Shown here: positions 1-7,708 of the stretch, piece by piece | How the letters are laid out: each line of letters opens with the position of its first letter | How positions within the stretch are numbered: position 1 is the stretch's first letter | Made by a program: the position numbers and the translations under genes | Assembly: GCF_001042615.1 (NCBI RefSeq) | Contig: NZ_AP012327.1 | Coordinates: 930,001 to 994,000 of the forward strand | DNA length: 64,000 nt | Direction of reading: 5' to 3' | Origin: Bifidobacterium catenulatum subsp. kashiwanohense JCM 15439 = DSM 21854 | GTDB taxonomy: Bacteria > Actinomycetota > Actinomycetes > Actinomycetales > Bifidobacteriaceae | The notes under the pieces: generated by a model | Seen by the model: only the letters and a program-made list of their open reading frames with translations | Told to the model about the DNA's origin: nothing | The model's database searches: none

Positions 1-438
1 GTGGTCAAATCCCAGAAGTTCAGCGAGATGCTCCAGAACACGTTGAATGCGTATCTCAACGGCATGCTCACTAATGCGCAGGTCATCGAAGAGCTCGTCA
101 ACATGGCCAAGGAGATCATGAAGGACCGCGACGACGCGCAGAAGCTCGGCTTGAGCGACGAGGAGATGGCGTTCTACGACGCAATTACCCAGCCGCAGGC
201 GGTCAAAGACTTCTACGACAACGACCAGCTCGTCTCGATAGCCCGCGAGCTGACCGATGCGATGCGGAGCAACGCCACGATCGACTGGCAGAAGAAGGAA
301 AGCGCCAGGGCCGGCATGCGGCGTGCCATCAAACGTTTGCTGCGCAAATACAAGTATCCGCCCGAAGGCGTCGAGGACGCCATGAAGACCGTCATGGAAC
401 AGTGCGAGCTGTGGGCCGACACCAAGATCAGCGAATAG
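1..438 (+). CDS. hsdR: Type I restriction enzyme, HsdR subunit, C-terminal end (partial at window start)
   Basis: Open frame entering from the left edge, so only the last ~145 residues are visible. The sequence is charged and helical, as expected for the C-terminal region of HsdR that docks the motor subunit to the HsdM2S methylase core; the DEAD-box motor and nuclease motifs would lie upstream. The identification rests on helical-domain resemblance (residues around DAITQPQAVKDFYDND) and on hsdM following after about 25 nt. The first codon seen, GTG, is just the window edge and not the real start. Together with hsdM and hsdS it forms a type I restriction-modification operon. Confidence 0.8.
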   Translation: MVKSQKFSEMLQNTLNAYLNGMLTNAQVIEELVNMAKEIMKDRDDAQKLGLSDEEMAFYDAITQPQAVKDFYDNDQLVSIARELTDAMRSNATIDWQKKESARAGMRRAIKRLLRKYKYPPEGVEDAMKTVMEQCELWADTKISE

Positions 439-463
439 GATGAGCAGGAGGATAATACAAGAC

Positions 464-1972
464 ATGGCAAAGAAGAAGGACAATACCGCCGAGATCGGCT
501 TCGAGGAACAGATCTGGAGCGCCGCCGACAAGCTGCGCGGCAACATCGACGCTTCCGAATACAAGAACGTCGTGCTCGGCCTCATCTTCCTGAAGTACAT
601 CTCCGACAAGTTCGACCAAAAATACCAAGATCTCGTTGAAGAAGGAGAGGGCTTCGAAGAGGACCGCGACGAATACGCGAGCGAGAACATCTTCTTCGTT
701 CCCGAAAGCGCCCGCTGGAAGACCATCGCAGCCGCCGCGCACACGCCTGAGATCGGCAAGGTCATCGACGAGGCCATGCGCCAGATCGAGGCCGAGAACA
801 ACAAGCTCAAGGGCATCCTGCCGAAGAACTTCGCCCGCCAGGAGCTCGACAAGCGACGTCTGGGCGAGGTCGTGGACCTGTTCACCAATGTGAAGATGGC
901 CGAAAAGGGCGATAGCCGCGACATTCTCGGACGCACCTACGAGTACTGTCTGGCCAAGTTCGCCGAAGCGGAGGGCAAGAACGCCGGCGAGTTCTACACG
1001 CCCGCGTGCGTCGTGAAGACGCTGGTCGAAGTCATCGAACCCTACCACGGGCGAGTGTACGATCCGTGCTGCGGCAGCGGCGGCATGTTCGTGCAGTCCG
1101 CGGATTTCGTCAAACGCCATCAGGGCAACATTAACGACATCTCCGTGTACGGTCAGGAGTTCAATCCGACCACGTGGAAGATGGCGACCATGAACCTCGC
1201 GATCCGCGGCATCGACGCGGATCTGGGCGATCATAATGCCGACACGTTCTTCGAGGACCTGCACAAGACCGAGAAATTCGATTTCATCCTCGCTAACCCG
1301 CCCTTCAACCTGAAGGACTGGGGAGGAAAGAAACTCAAGAACGACGTACGCTGGCAGTACGGCACCCCACCGGAGGGCAACGCCAACTTCGCATGGGTCC
1401 AGCACATGATCCACCACCTCAACCGTTCAGGCCGCATGGGCATGGTCCTGGCGAACGGCGCGTTGTCCAGCCAGACGAACAACGAGGGCGAGATCCGCGC
1501 CAAGATCGTGGATGCCGATCTGGTCGAAGGCATCATCGCAATGCCGGACAAGCTTTTCTACAGCACCGGCATACCTGTGAGCCTGTGGATCATCACCAAG
1601 AACAAGAAGCAGTCCGGCAAGACGTTGTTCATCGACGCGCGTGATATGGGAACCATGGTGTCCCGTAGGCTCCGCGAGTTCACCGATGAGGACATCGCCA
1701 AGGTATCGACTGCGTTCGACGCGTTCCGTGACGGCACTCTGGAAACGGAGAAGGGCTTCTCCGCCATCGCCACGACGGAAGATATCAAGGCGCAGGATTA
1801 CATCCTGACTCCGGGCCGTTACGTCGGTGTCGCCGAAGTGGAAGAAGACGATGAGCCATTCGAGGAGAAGATGACCCGTCTGACCGACGAGATCGCCAAA
1901 TGCTTCGAAGAATCCAACCGTCTGCAAGAGCAGATCAAGAAGAATCTGGAGGCCATCGGCTATGGCATGTGA
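464..1972 (+). CDS. hsdM: Type I DNA methyltransferase subunit HsdM
   Basis: Adenine-N6 methyltransferase subunit of the type I complex; with HsdS it methylates the target and with HsdR it restricts. Visible are the N-terminal helical domain (FEEQIWSAADKLRGNI), the SAM-binding motif I (DPCCGSGGM, about residue 197) and the catalytic motif IV NPPF (about residue 274), the hallmark of amino-methyltransferases. The length (502 aa) is normal. I chose ATG 464 because AGGAGG at 446-451 lies in front of it; an upstream in-frame ATG at 440 has no ribosome site. The stop overlaps the following hsdS start, so the two are translationally coupled. Confidence 0.95.
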   Translation: MAKKKDNTAEIGFEEQIWSAADKLRGNIDASEYKNVVLGLIFLKYISDKFDQKYQDLVEEGEGFEEDRDEYASENIFFVPESARWKTIAAAAHTPEIGKVIDEAMRQIEAENNKLKGILPKNFARQELDKRRLGEVVDLFTNVKMAEKGDSRDILGRTYEYCLAKFAEAEGKNAGEFYTPACVVKTLVEVIEPYHGRVYDPCCGSGGMFVQSADFVKRHQGNINDISVYGQEFNPTTWKMATMNLAIRGIDADLGDHNADTFFEDLHKTEKFDFILANPPFNLKDWGGKKLKNDVRWQYGTPPEGNANFAWVQHMIHHLNRSGRMGMVLANGALSSQTNNEGEIRAKIVDADLVEGIIAMPDKLFYSTGIPVSLWIITKNKKQSGKTLFIDARDMGTMVSRRLREFTDEDIAKVSTAFDAFRDGTLETEKGFSAIATTEDIKAQDYILTPGRYVGVAEVEEDDEPFEEKMTRLTDEIAKCFEESNRLQEQIKKNLEAIGYGM

Positions 1973-2465
1973 GCAGCTGACGCGTCTAGGTGATGTTATC
2001 GAGCTTGAAGATGTCAAGAGAGAGCCGATATCTTCTAGGGACAGAAAGGACAGAAAAGGTTCCTATCCTTATTACGGAGCTCAAGGTATTGTCGATTATC
2101 TAGATGATTACACCTATGAGGGAGATTACCTACTGGTTGCTGAAGATGGGGAAAATCTTAGGAGTCGCAAGAATCCTATTGCGAATGCGGCTTCTGGAAA
2201 ATTCAGAGTGAATAATCATGCGCATGTTATTGCTGAGTCCGAAAAGTGTAATCTCGTTTTTCTGAGACATCTTCTTAATATGACTGATATTTCTGCCTAC
2301 GTAACAGGATCTACGCAGCCAAAGCTGAGCCAGAGTAATCTTTGTGCCATGAAATTGCCTCTTCCTTCGATGGCGGAACAAAATGCTATTGCAAATGTTC
2401 TTAGTTTGTTTGATAGGAAAATCGAGCTTAACAACCAGCTAAATGATTATTTGTTGGCTGCGTGA
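1962..2465 (+). CDS. hsdS: HsdS, half-length specificity subunit (one target-recognition domain) in the expressed position
   Basis: Begins inside the last codons of hsdM and is only 167 aa, against about 375-400 for a two-domain HsdS. It contains one target recognition domain followed by the first conserved helix, then stops soon after the joint motif LNDYL (ending LLAA). The stop is not a random mutation: it arises because the joint is fused to the inverted 3' end of an hsdS gene. Single-domain HsdS proteins of other type I systems can dimerise to restore activity, so this may be a half-subunit state rather than an off state. Recombination at 2441-2452 with 3098-3109 would give a full-length gene. 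Confidence 0.85.
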   Translation: MACEQLTRLGDVIELEDVKREPISSRDRKDRKGSYPYYGAQGIVDYLDDYTYEGDYLLVAEDGENLRSRKNPIANAASGKFRVNNHAHVIAESEKCNLVFLRHLLNMTDISAYVTGSTQPKLSQSNLCAMKLPLPSMAEQNAIANVLSLFDRKIELNNQLNDYLLAA

Positions 2466-3555
2466 GGTCAACTTCCGAAACATCGATTTCACCGGACATG
2501 AGTTTGGGAAGAAGCGCATCGCGTGATTGTGCAAGTTTTCTACTCTCTATCGAGCTAGCGGAAATAACCCTCATGGCTTTTCCCGCGATTTCCTTGAATT
2601 CTGAGACCTGCTTCTCGCTGGGCATTCTTACTTCATAATTTCCGACGTCCGCGCCTGAAACACGCTGCCGTCCGCTCGATCCGTTCATGTGAGCTGTTGC
2701 ATATGAAATGAAGTCCTCATTGCGGGCTAGAAAATAGAAGAATTCTGAAGGCAGCTCGCCTTTTGAAGTGAGCACAATATATTCGGTTGATCCAAAAGCC
2801 ACTTCATCCTGTTCCAGAAAATTAATGTACCCTGCCTTCCCGTTTTCGAGGCATGGCGTAATTCTGGCTAAGATCGTATCCCCATTAACAAACTTAACGC
2901 CACCGTTGTATGCTTTCGTGCGCCAATCCGTAGGGAATGCTCCCGTTGTGGACAGGTCGGCCATTTCGACGCAAAGAGCCTCTTCTCCCTTTTTGAGAGT
3001 TCTTCTTGGATTTACATCAGCAATATCGGAAACTTTTACGAATAGATTATTCTCGTCGTTATCAAAACGGTCGAAAAGAGACTGGCATAACTGCTCTAAA
3101 TAATCATTTAGCCGATTATTAAGGGCAATTTTGTCGACAATGGAATCAAGCACTTCTACGATTGCATCTTGCGTTGCCCTGTCAGGTATCTTGACAGGGC
3201 AGAGATTCACGTGATTTCGATTGACGCCTGGCACAGCACTAGCTGTTGTGTATCCCTGCCAAGGAATTGTCTGCAAAAGATAATAAATAAATCGAGGATT
3301 GTTGCCGTTGAATTCGGTAGAATACAAAGCTGTGTTGAGAGGCCAACATGGACCACCCGAAAAGAAAACTTCTCCGATAGTGCCGTATCGCCCTGTGATT
3401 ACACAGGGCCCCTCTACTGCTGCAGTACTATTAGATCCGGTAATTCCCGATGATGAATAAACCGGCACATCCCCTTGCAAACGCTGGCTTTTCGGCAAAT
3501 CAAATCCTCTTTTTAAGTCGGTAATCTCACCAAGGGTCGTCTCTCGCCAGCTCAT
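2428..3555 (-). CDS. hsdS: HsdS, full-length specificity subunit inside the invertible segment
   Basis: A 375-aa type I specificity subunit: first recognition domain (about residues 1-120), central conserved helix with the joint motif LNNRLNDYL, second recognition domain (about 165-320) and C-terminal conserved region ending in ALLPKLMSGEIDVSEVDL. It starts at ATG 3555, whose ATGA overlaps the stop of the upstream recombinase gene, so it is co-transcribed with it on the minus strand rather than with hsdM. Its 3' end overlaps the convergent half hsdS (2428-2465). It is either expressed from the recombinase promoter or acts as a donor of recognition domains for the hsdM-linked gene. Confidence 0.9.
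   Translation of the reverse strand: MSWRETTLGEITDLKRGFDLPKSQRLQGDVPVYSSSGITGSNSTAAVEGPCVITGRYGTIGEVFFSGGPCWPLNTALYSTEFNGNNPRFIYYLLQTIPWQGYTTASAVPGVNRNHVNLCPVKIPDRATQDAIVEVLDSIVDKIALNNRLNDYLEQLCQSLFDRFDNDENNLFVKVSDIADVNPRRTLKKGEEALCVEMADLSTTGAFPTDWRTKAYNGGVKFVNGDTILARITPCLENGKAGYINFLEQDEVAFGSTEYIVLTSKGELPSEFFYFLARNEDFISYATAHMNGSSGRQRVSGADVGNYEVRMPSEKQVSEFKEIAGKAMRVISASSIESRKLAQSRDALLPKLMSGEIDVSEVDLTQPTNNHLAGC
2441..2520 (+). repeat. Outer inverted repeat of the hsdS shufflon, left copy (site A)
   Basis: These 80 nt are the reverse complement of 5113-5192 with 72 of 80 positions matching by my alignment. The segment contains the joint core AAATGATTATTT at 2441-2452 and encodes, on the minus strand, the conserved HsdS C-terminus. 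Recombination with the right copy would invert about 2.7 kb including the recombinase gene. Confidence 0.85.
3098..3109 (-). repeat. hsdS joint core repeat (site B)
   Basis: AAATAATCATTT, the inverted copy of the core at 2441-2452, encoding the LNDYL joint of the full-length minus-strand hsdS. Upstream similarity to site A extends over about 26 nt with three mismatches, which is enough for site-specific or homologous exchange. Confidence 0.75.
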
Positions 3556-4511
3556 TCCAAATACCTTCTGTGTGAAGCTTTCACGTTGTTCTGGTTGACC
3601 ATGGCATAATGCATAGTCGTGTCTATTCTCGCATGCCCGAGCAGTTTTTGCACCTGCTCGATCGGCATGCCTTTGTCGATGGCGTGCGTGGCCAGAGTAC
3701 GGCGGAACTTATGCGGATGAACTCGATGAATGCCGGCATCTTTGCCGAGCTGTCTGAGGCGGCTTTCGATGCCGCCGATGCTGATACGGTCACCATCGCC
3801 ATTCAAAGCAACGAATAGCGCTGGATTGCTGTCGTTACGTGATTGCAGGTATGCGGTGAGATGAAGCTTCGTTCTGGCGTCGAAATAAACGGGACGCTGC
3901 TTGTTTCCCTTGCCTGTGACCAAGCATTCCCGCTCCTGAAGATTCACGTCGGCTATGTTCAAGCCGACCAGTTCACCCACTCGCATACCCGTGGATGCGA
4001 GAATGTCCACGATGGCAAGATCCCGCAAGGTGCCGCATCGGTCCCGCAGAGTTTCCAGATTTTCGTCGCTCAGGACTTCCTTAGCCATTACAGCGGTCTT
4101 CACACGGTGGATGCGCCTTACAGGGCTTTTGACGATATAATCCTCGTCCTCAAGCCACGCGAAGAAGCTTGACATGATACGCCGAATGTTGTCGATGGTG
4201 ACCTTGCCCGCATGACGTTCGTTCTCGTATCTGTTGAGGTACCCGCGCAAGTCATCGCTGTTTATCCGCGTGCAGGGCTTGGCAAGGGCCTGGGTCATGT
4301 GCTGGAGCGTGCTCTCATAGTAAGCGATGGTTTTCGGCGAGCAGCCTTCGACCTCTTTTGCCGTAAGAAATAGCGTCAGCAGATTCTGCGGCGCTGATGT
4401 TTCCTGAGTTGGCAGCAGCGTGACTCTGAGTACTTCGGCCAGATGTTTGAGCTGTGCCGGATCGAGCATGTTCTGCATCTGTGACAGAACATTATTAATG
4501 ATGGTTTCCAT
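3552..4511 (-). CDS. Tyrosine recombinase linked to hsdS inversion
   Basis: A 319-aa integrase-family tyrosine recombinase. An N-terminal SAM-like core-binding domain (TAKEVEGCSPKTIAYYESTL) is followed by the catalytic domain with the first Arg in STGMRVGEL, the H-x-x-R box (HKFRRTLATH), the LLGHARIDTT box and a Tyr in MHYAMV. ATG 4511 is preceded by GGAAGGA; a TTG five codons upstream is less likely. It lies within the hsdS block, overlaps the full hsdS start by 4 nt and is flanked by inverted copies of the hsdS joint repeat. The arrangement matches recombinases that shuffle type I specificity genes (for example CreX/PsrA of streptococci), so site-specific hsdS inversion is the likely job. 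Confidence 0.9.
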   Translation of the reverse strand: METIINNVLSQMQNMLDPAQLKHLAEVLRVTLLPTQETSAPQNLLTLFLTAKEVEGCSPKTIAYYESTLQHMTQALAKPCTRINSDDLRGYLNRYENERHAGKVTIDNIRRIMSSFFAWLEDEDYIVKSPVRRIHRVKTAVMAKEVLSDENLETLRDRCGTLRDLAIVDILASTGMRVGELVGLNIADVNLQERECLVTGKGNKQRPVYFDARTKLHLTAYLQSRNDSNPALFVALNGDGDRISIGGIESRLRQLGKDAGIHRVHPHKFRRTLATHAIDKGMPIEQVQKLLGHARIDTTMHYAMVNQNNVKASHRRYLE

Positions 4512-4559
4512 AGGTGTTCCTTCCAATAACGGTTAGGAACATTGTGCCCGCGCACCAGC

Positions 4560-4571
4560 AAATGATTATTT
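4560..4571 (+). repeat. hsdS joint core repeat (site C)
   Basis: AAATGATTATTT at the 5' edge of the silent cassette, in the same orientation as site A and inverted relative to site B. It marks the point where a 5' hsdS half can be joined to the silent second recognition domain. Confidence 0.75.
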
Positions 4572-5112
4572 AGCCGACTTGTGTGAAACGATTGCCGGTA
4601 AATACTGTAATGACAGAAATTCATGTCTTCGAGATATCTGCTATCAGGTTACTGATCACGTCGATTATGGCAACGCGAATCAGGAGACTTATGTTTCGAC
4701 TGAGTCACTAATGCAGAACAAGGGAGGACGGCAACTGGCGTCTTCACTCCCGACAACGGGCAAGATTACACGGTATAGAATCGGCGACACTCTGATTTCT
4801 AATATTCGTCCCTATTTTAAAAAGATATGGTACGCCCCGTTTGAAGGTACATGTTCGGGTGACGTCATCGTTTTTAGAGCGAATGATCCCAGCAACGCGC
4901 CGTATCTGCATGCATGCCTACGGCAAGACTCATTCTTTGACTACGTCATGCAAGGTGCGAAGGGAACAAAGATGCCCCGTGGTGATAAAAAACAAATGAT
5001 GGAGTTCAAGGTTGCCAGTTCATGCAGTACGAAAGATTTGATCCTATTAGATTCCGCAATAAAGCAAAGATCTGATAACGATTCAGAGACAGTAAAGCTC
5101 CAAGCACTGCGC

Positions 5113-5192
5113 GATACGCTCCTTCCCAAGCTCATGTCCGGCGAAATCGACGTTTCGAAGGTTGACCTCACGCAGCTAACAAATAATCATTT
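5113..5192 (-). repeat. Outer inverted repeat of the hsdS shufflon, right copy (site D)
   Basis: Partner of 2441-2520 in inverted orientation (72/80 matches), ending with the core AAATAATCATTT at 5181-5192. It encodes the C-terminal conserved region of the silent cassette. Confidence 0.85.
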
Positions 5193-5316
5193 ATCAGGCT
5201 GTGGGTCTTTTTGCAGCGTTTGTTGTCCGTCCGGATTGGCCTCTGAATTTCATGAGTGGTTCCGTGAACATTTTTTCTTTGGTGACGGTCACCTATGCAA
5301 AGCAGATTTGGGATGA

Positions 5317-5747
5317 GAGGATCTGCCCTAAAGATACCAAGGAAGAAGAATCCTTGCAGGCTAGTTGTGACTGTAATCGAGGTGAGGAGCAAGAACTGAT
5401 GAGGCCGGATTTTCGAAGAAGTGAATTAAATGAGGGACAGGTCGAAATGAAAGTGGACGATGATGCGCATTCAATCGTGCCTGGATCAACGTCAGCGTAT
5501 GTCCAAAAGAACTACGTGACGACATCTGGGCCATCGGACAATTTATTGTAACAATTGTTGCGGTTGGTAACTGTTCAGGGCTGTTGATTGGTGTTATGTA
5601 CTTTGCGCCGATATTCATCGAGTCCGGACGATCGACATGACGCCGATTAGCGTAGTCCAGGAAAGATTGTCGATGAATAAACTGCTGGTTCGATGGACAT
5701 TGGAAACCATATTCGATGTTCATCGAACCGGTAGTTTCTATTTACTT
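5317..5747. other. Intergenic stretch without a recognisable gene
   Basis: About 430 nt between the hsdS shufflon and the mutarotase gene. Open frames here are short, overlap on both strands and show no family motif or convincing ribosome site. A short palindrome AACAATTGTT lies near 5550. It is probably degenerate sequence at the edge of the R-M locus. Confidence 0.5.
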
Positions 5748-6614
5748 TCAGTGCTTTACCGACAGTGTTTGCTGCAAGGTATGCGAGTCGTGCGGAGGCA
5801 CGACGACCGCGCAATCACGATTGTTGACCGCTTCCACGCACACGAAACCACGCCATTCGCCGTCGCTCAAATCTCCGATGGCATTGCCGGCTTGCTCTCC
5901 CGGATTCCATACCACGGTCTGCGCTGCGCCCTGCTTGGAGACAATGATGGTGCGCTGCAACACGGGGTCGCGCAGCTCAAGCGTATCCGCCGAATAGTAG
6001 ATGCGGTCAACCATGCCTTGGAAGGTCACAGGTTCATCACCTTGGCTGCAACGCGGATTGCCATCCAATACGGTATCGAGATAGTCCGCGCCCTCAAGCC
6101 CGCACACCTGTGACTGTTCGGCGTCGCCAACCTGCAGATACGTATGCAGTGCCTCTTCGTAAGACAATGGCTCGTCGCCATCGTTATATACGGTAAGCGA
6201 CATCGTCAACTCTCGACCGACCTCAATGGTGTAAACGGCATGAAATTGAGGATTCGGGCCAGAAACAAACTGGGAAAGTATGTCTGCGTCGATCTCACTC
6301 GAATCCAACGTGTAGCGCAAACGAGCTCCGGTGGACCCTTCCTCGTCATAATGCCAGAAACTGTTGCGGGCAAAACCATGCTTAGGTGTCTTCGAAGCCA
6401 CATGGCCGCCTTCAAAACCGGAATTGAACCAAGGGAAAATAATGGGAACGCCGCCACGGATGGCAGTGCCTTCCTTAAGGTAAATCGTCTTTGGCCGCCA
6501 AACCACAGCCTGTTCTCCGGCAGGTGCCCAGGAAAGCACATGTGCACCGTAATCGCTGACTGATGCCGTTGCGTTTTCGTTGACAATATCTCTGATAGTG
6601 AAAGTGCTACTCAT
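5748..6614 (-). CDS. Aldose 1-epimerase family, D-hexose-6-phosphate mutarotase-like (YeaD)
   Basis: A 288-aa galactose-mutarotase-fold enzyme interconverting alpha and beta anomers of hexose or hexose-6-phosphate. Typical features are GGVPIIFPWF near the N-terminus, PKHGFARN, the EEALHTYLQVGD segment with the catalytic-site His, and VVWNPGEQ near the C-terminus. I place the start at ATG 6614; the longer open frame upstream lacks family similarity. No ribosome site precedes it. Instead TATACT (6621-6626, minus) lies 6 nt before the ATG, implying a leaderless mRNA. The precise substrate cannot be read from the sequence. Confidence 0.85.
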   Translation of the reverse strand: MSSTFTIRDIVNENATASVSDYGAHVLSWAPAGEQAVVWRPKTIYLKEGTAIRGGVPIIFPWFNSGFEGGHVASKTPKHGFARNSFWHYDEEGSTGARLRYTLDSSEIDADILSQFVSGPNPQFHAVYTIEVGRELTMSLTVYNDGDEPLSYEEALHTYLQVGDAEQSQVCGLEGADYLDTVLDGNPRCSQGDEPVTFQGMVDRIYYSADTLELRDPVLQRTIIVSKQGAAQTVVWNPGEQAGNAIGDLSDGEWRGFVCVEAVNNRDCAVVVPPHDSHTLQQTLSVKH

Positions 6615-6620
6615 ACGCCC

Positions 6621-6626
6621 AGTATA
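6621..6626 (-). promoter_or_regulatory. -10 hexamer of a putative leaderless promoter for the mutarotase gene
   Basis: TATACT on the minus strand, 6 nt before the ATG at 6614, so transcription should begin at or next to the start codon. There is no Shine-Dalgarno sequence and no clear -35 box. Confidence 0.5.
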
Positions 6627-6946
6627 AACAAGGTGACATTGAAACATGATTCCCGGAAAGATACTTTGCAAGATTGCGATATTTCCTGAATTTTCTAGCT
6701 TGATATGCAAGGCAGGAATGAGGATTGCTGCAACACGCGCTTGTAGGCTTCTGCTAGTATCATCCATGAAAGTACAAGGAAGATAGCCGGTTCGTTTCAA
6801 CTTGCGTTATGAAAGGTGAATCAAGGCTGTGAAAAGCTGAGAATTCCCAGAATCCGAACGATTGCAAGTAACTGCATCGAATCATTCCGGAAGTGAGTTG
6901 GGGCGTGCAAGGCCGGCTTTGGGTGTGACAGTGGAAAGAGACCGAC

Positions 6947-7708
6947 ATGTCTGCAGAAAAGACCACGGAACCGGACGAAGTGCTCACCGACGATGAACTT
7001 CAGGCTGCCGCAGCGCCTGAGCGGCCCCTCGAAGAGGAGAAGCCGCGCAAGCGTACCGTCGTCGTGGCCGAAGACGAATCCGTGAACCGTATGGATTTGG
7101 TTGCCATGCTGGAAGATAATGGCTACGAGGTTGTGGGCGAGGCCGCTAACGGTGAAGAGGCAGTTGATCTGACTCGCAAGTTCCGTCCGAGTGTAGTGTG
7201 CATGGACGTCAAGATGCCTCGTATGGACGGCATCGAGGCGGCGGGTATCATCTGCGACGAGAACATCGCCCCGGTTGTTATGCTTACGGCATTCTCCCAG
7301 TCCGATCTGGTGAAGAAGGCTACCGGCGCCGGTGCCATGGCGTATGTTACCAAGCCGTATGAGGAGTCCAAGCTCTTGCCGGCTTTGGAAGTGGCCATGG
7401 GCCGTTTCGCCGAAATCAACGATCTGCTCGACAATGTGGAGCGCAGCGAATCCAAACTGCATGAAACCGAAGAGCGTCTCAAGAAGGCGGAAGAGCAGCT
7501 GAAGAAGGCTGAGGAAACCCTCGAGGAGCGTAAGCTCGTCGACCGTGCCAAGGGCCTGCTTATGGACAAGGCCGATTTCTCCGAGCAAGGCGCATTCCGT
7601 TGGATTCAGAAGACCTCCATGGACCAGCGCATTCCGAAGAAGCGCTTGGCCATGGCCATCATTGCCAAGTATGGTGATCAGAAGTCGGAAGCAGAGGATG
7701 AGCGCTAA
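6947..7708 (+). CDS. Response regulator with ANTAR RNA-binding output domain (PdtaR-like)
   Basis: A 253-aa two-domain regulator. Residues ~36-150 form a receiver domain (AEDES acidic pocket, phosphoacceptor Asp87 in CMDVKMPRMDG, conserved Lys136 in VTKPYEE). A heptad-rich, Lys/Glu-rich linker (about 155-195) probably forms a coiled coil. Residues ~197-245 are an ANTAR domain (AKGLLMDKADFSEQGAFRWI). ANTAR proteins bind paired hairpins in nascent RNA and act as antiterminators after phosphorylation; the usual partner is a histidine kinase, which is not in this window. The gene overlaps polA by 11 nt, so the two are probably co-transcribed. Confidence 0.92.
   Translation: MSAEKTTEPDEVLTDDELQAAAAPERPLEEEKPRKRTVVVAEDESVNRMDLVAMLEDNGYEVVGEAANGEEAVDLTRKFRPSVVCMDVKMPRMDGIEAAGIICDENIAPVVMLTAFSQSDLVKKATGAGAMAYVTKPYEESKLLPALEVAMGRFAEINDLLDNVERSESKLHETEERLKKAEEQLKKAEETLEERKLVDRAKGLLMDKADFSEQGAFRWIQKTSMDQRIPKKRLAMAIIAKYGDQKSEAEDER

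Larger units (their letters stand above)
4560..5316 (+). pseudogene. Silent hsdS 3' cassette (second recognition domain plus C-terminal conserved region, no start)
   Basis: The frame opens at the joint repeat (A-N-D-Y-L) and continues through a different second recognition domain (TGKITRYRIGDTLISNIRPY) into the conserved end TLLPKLMSGEIDVSKVDL. There is no 5' half and no ribosome site at the joint, so it is a donor cassette, not an expressed gene. The homologous C-terminus would end near 5203; here the frame runs on to a stop at 5316 through unrelated sequence. Inversion between 3098-3109 and 4560-4571 would join this cassette to the 5' half of the minus-strand hsdS. Confidence 0.8.

Noticed and set aside
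5361..5723. 120-codon minus frame between the hsdS cassette and the mutarotase gene
   Set aside because: No motif, no ribosome site, overlapping frames on the other strand.
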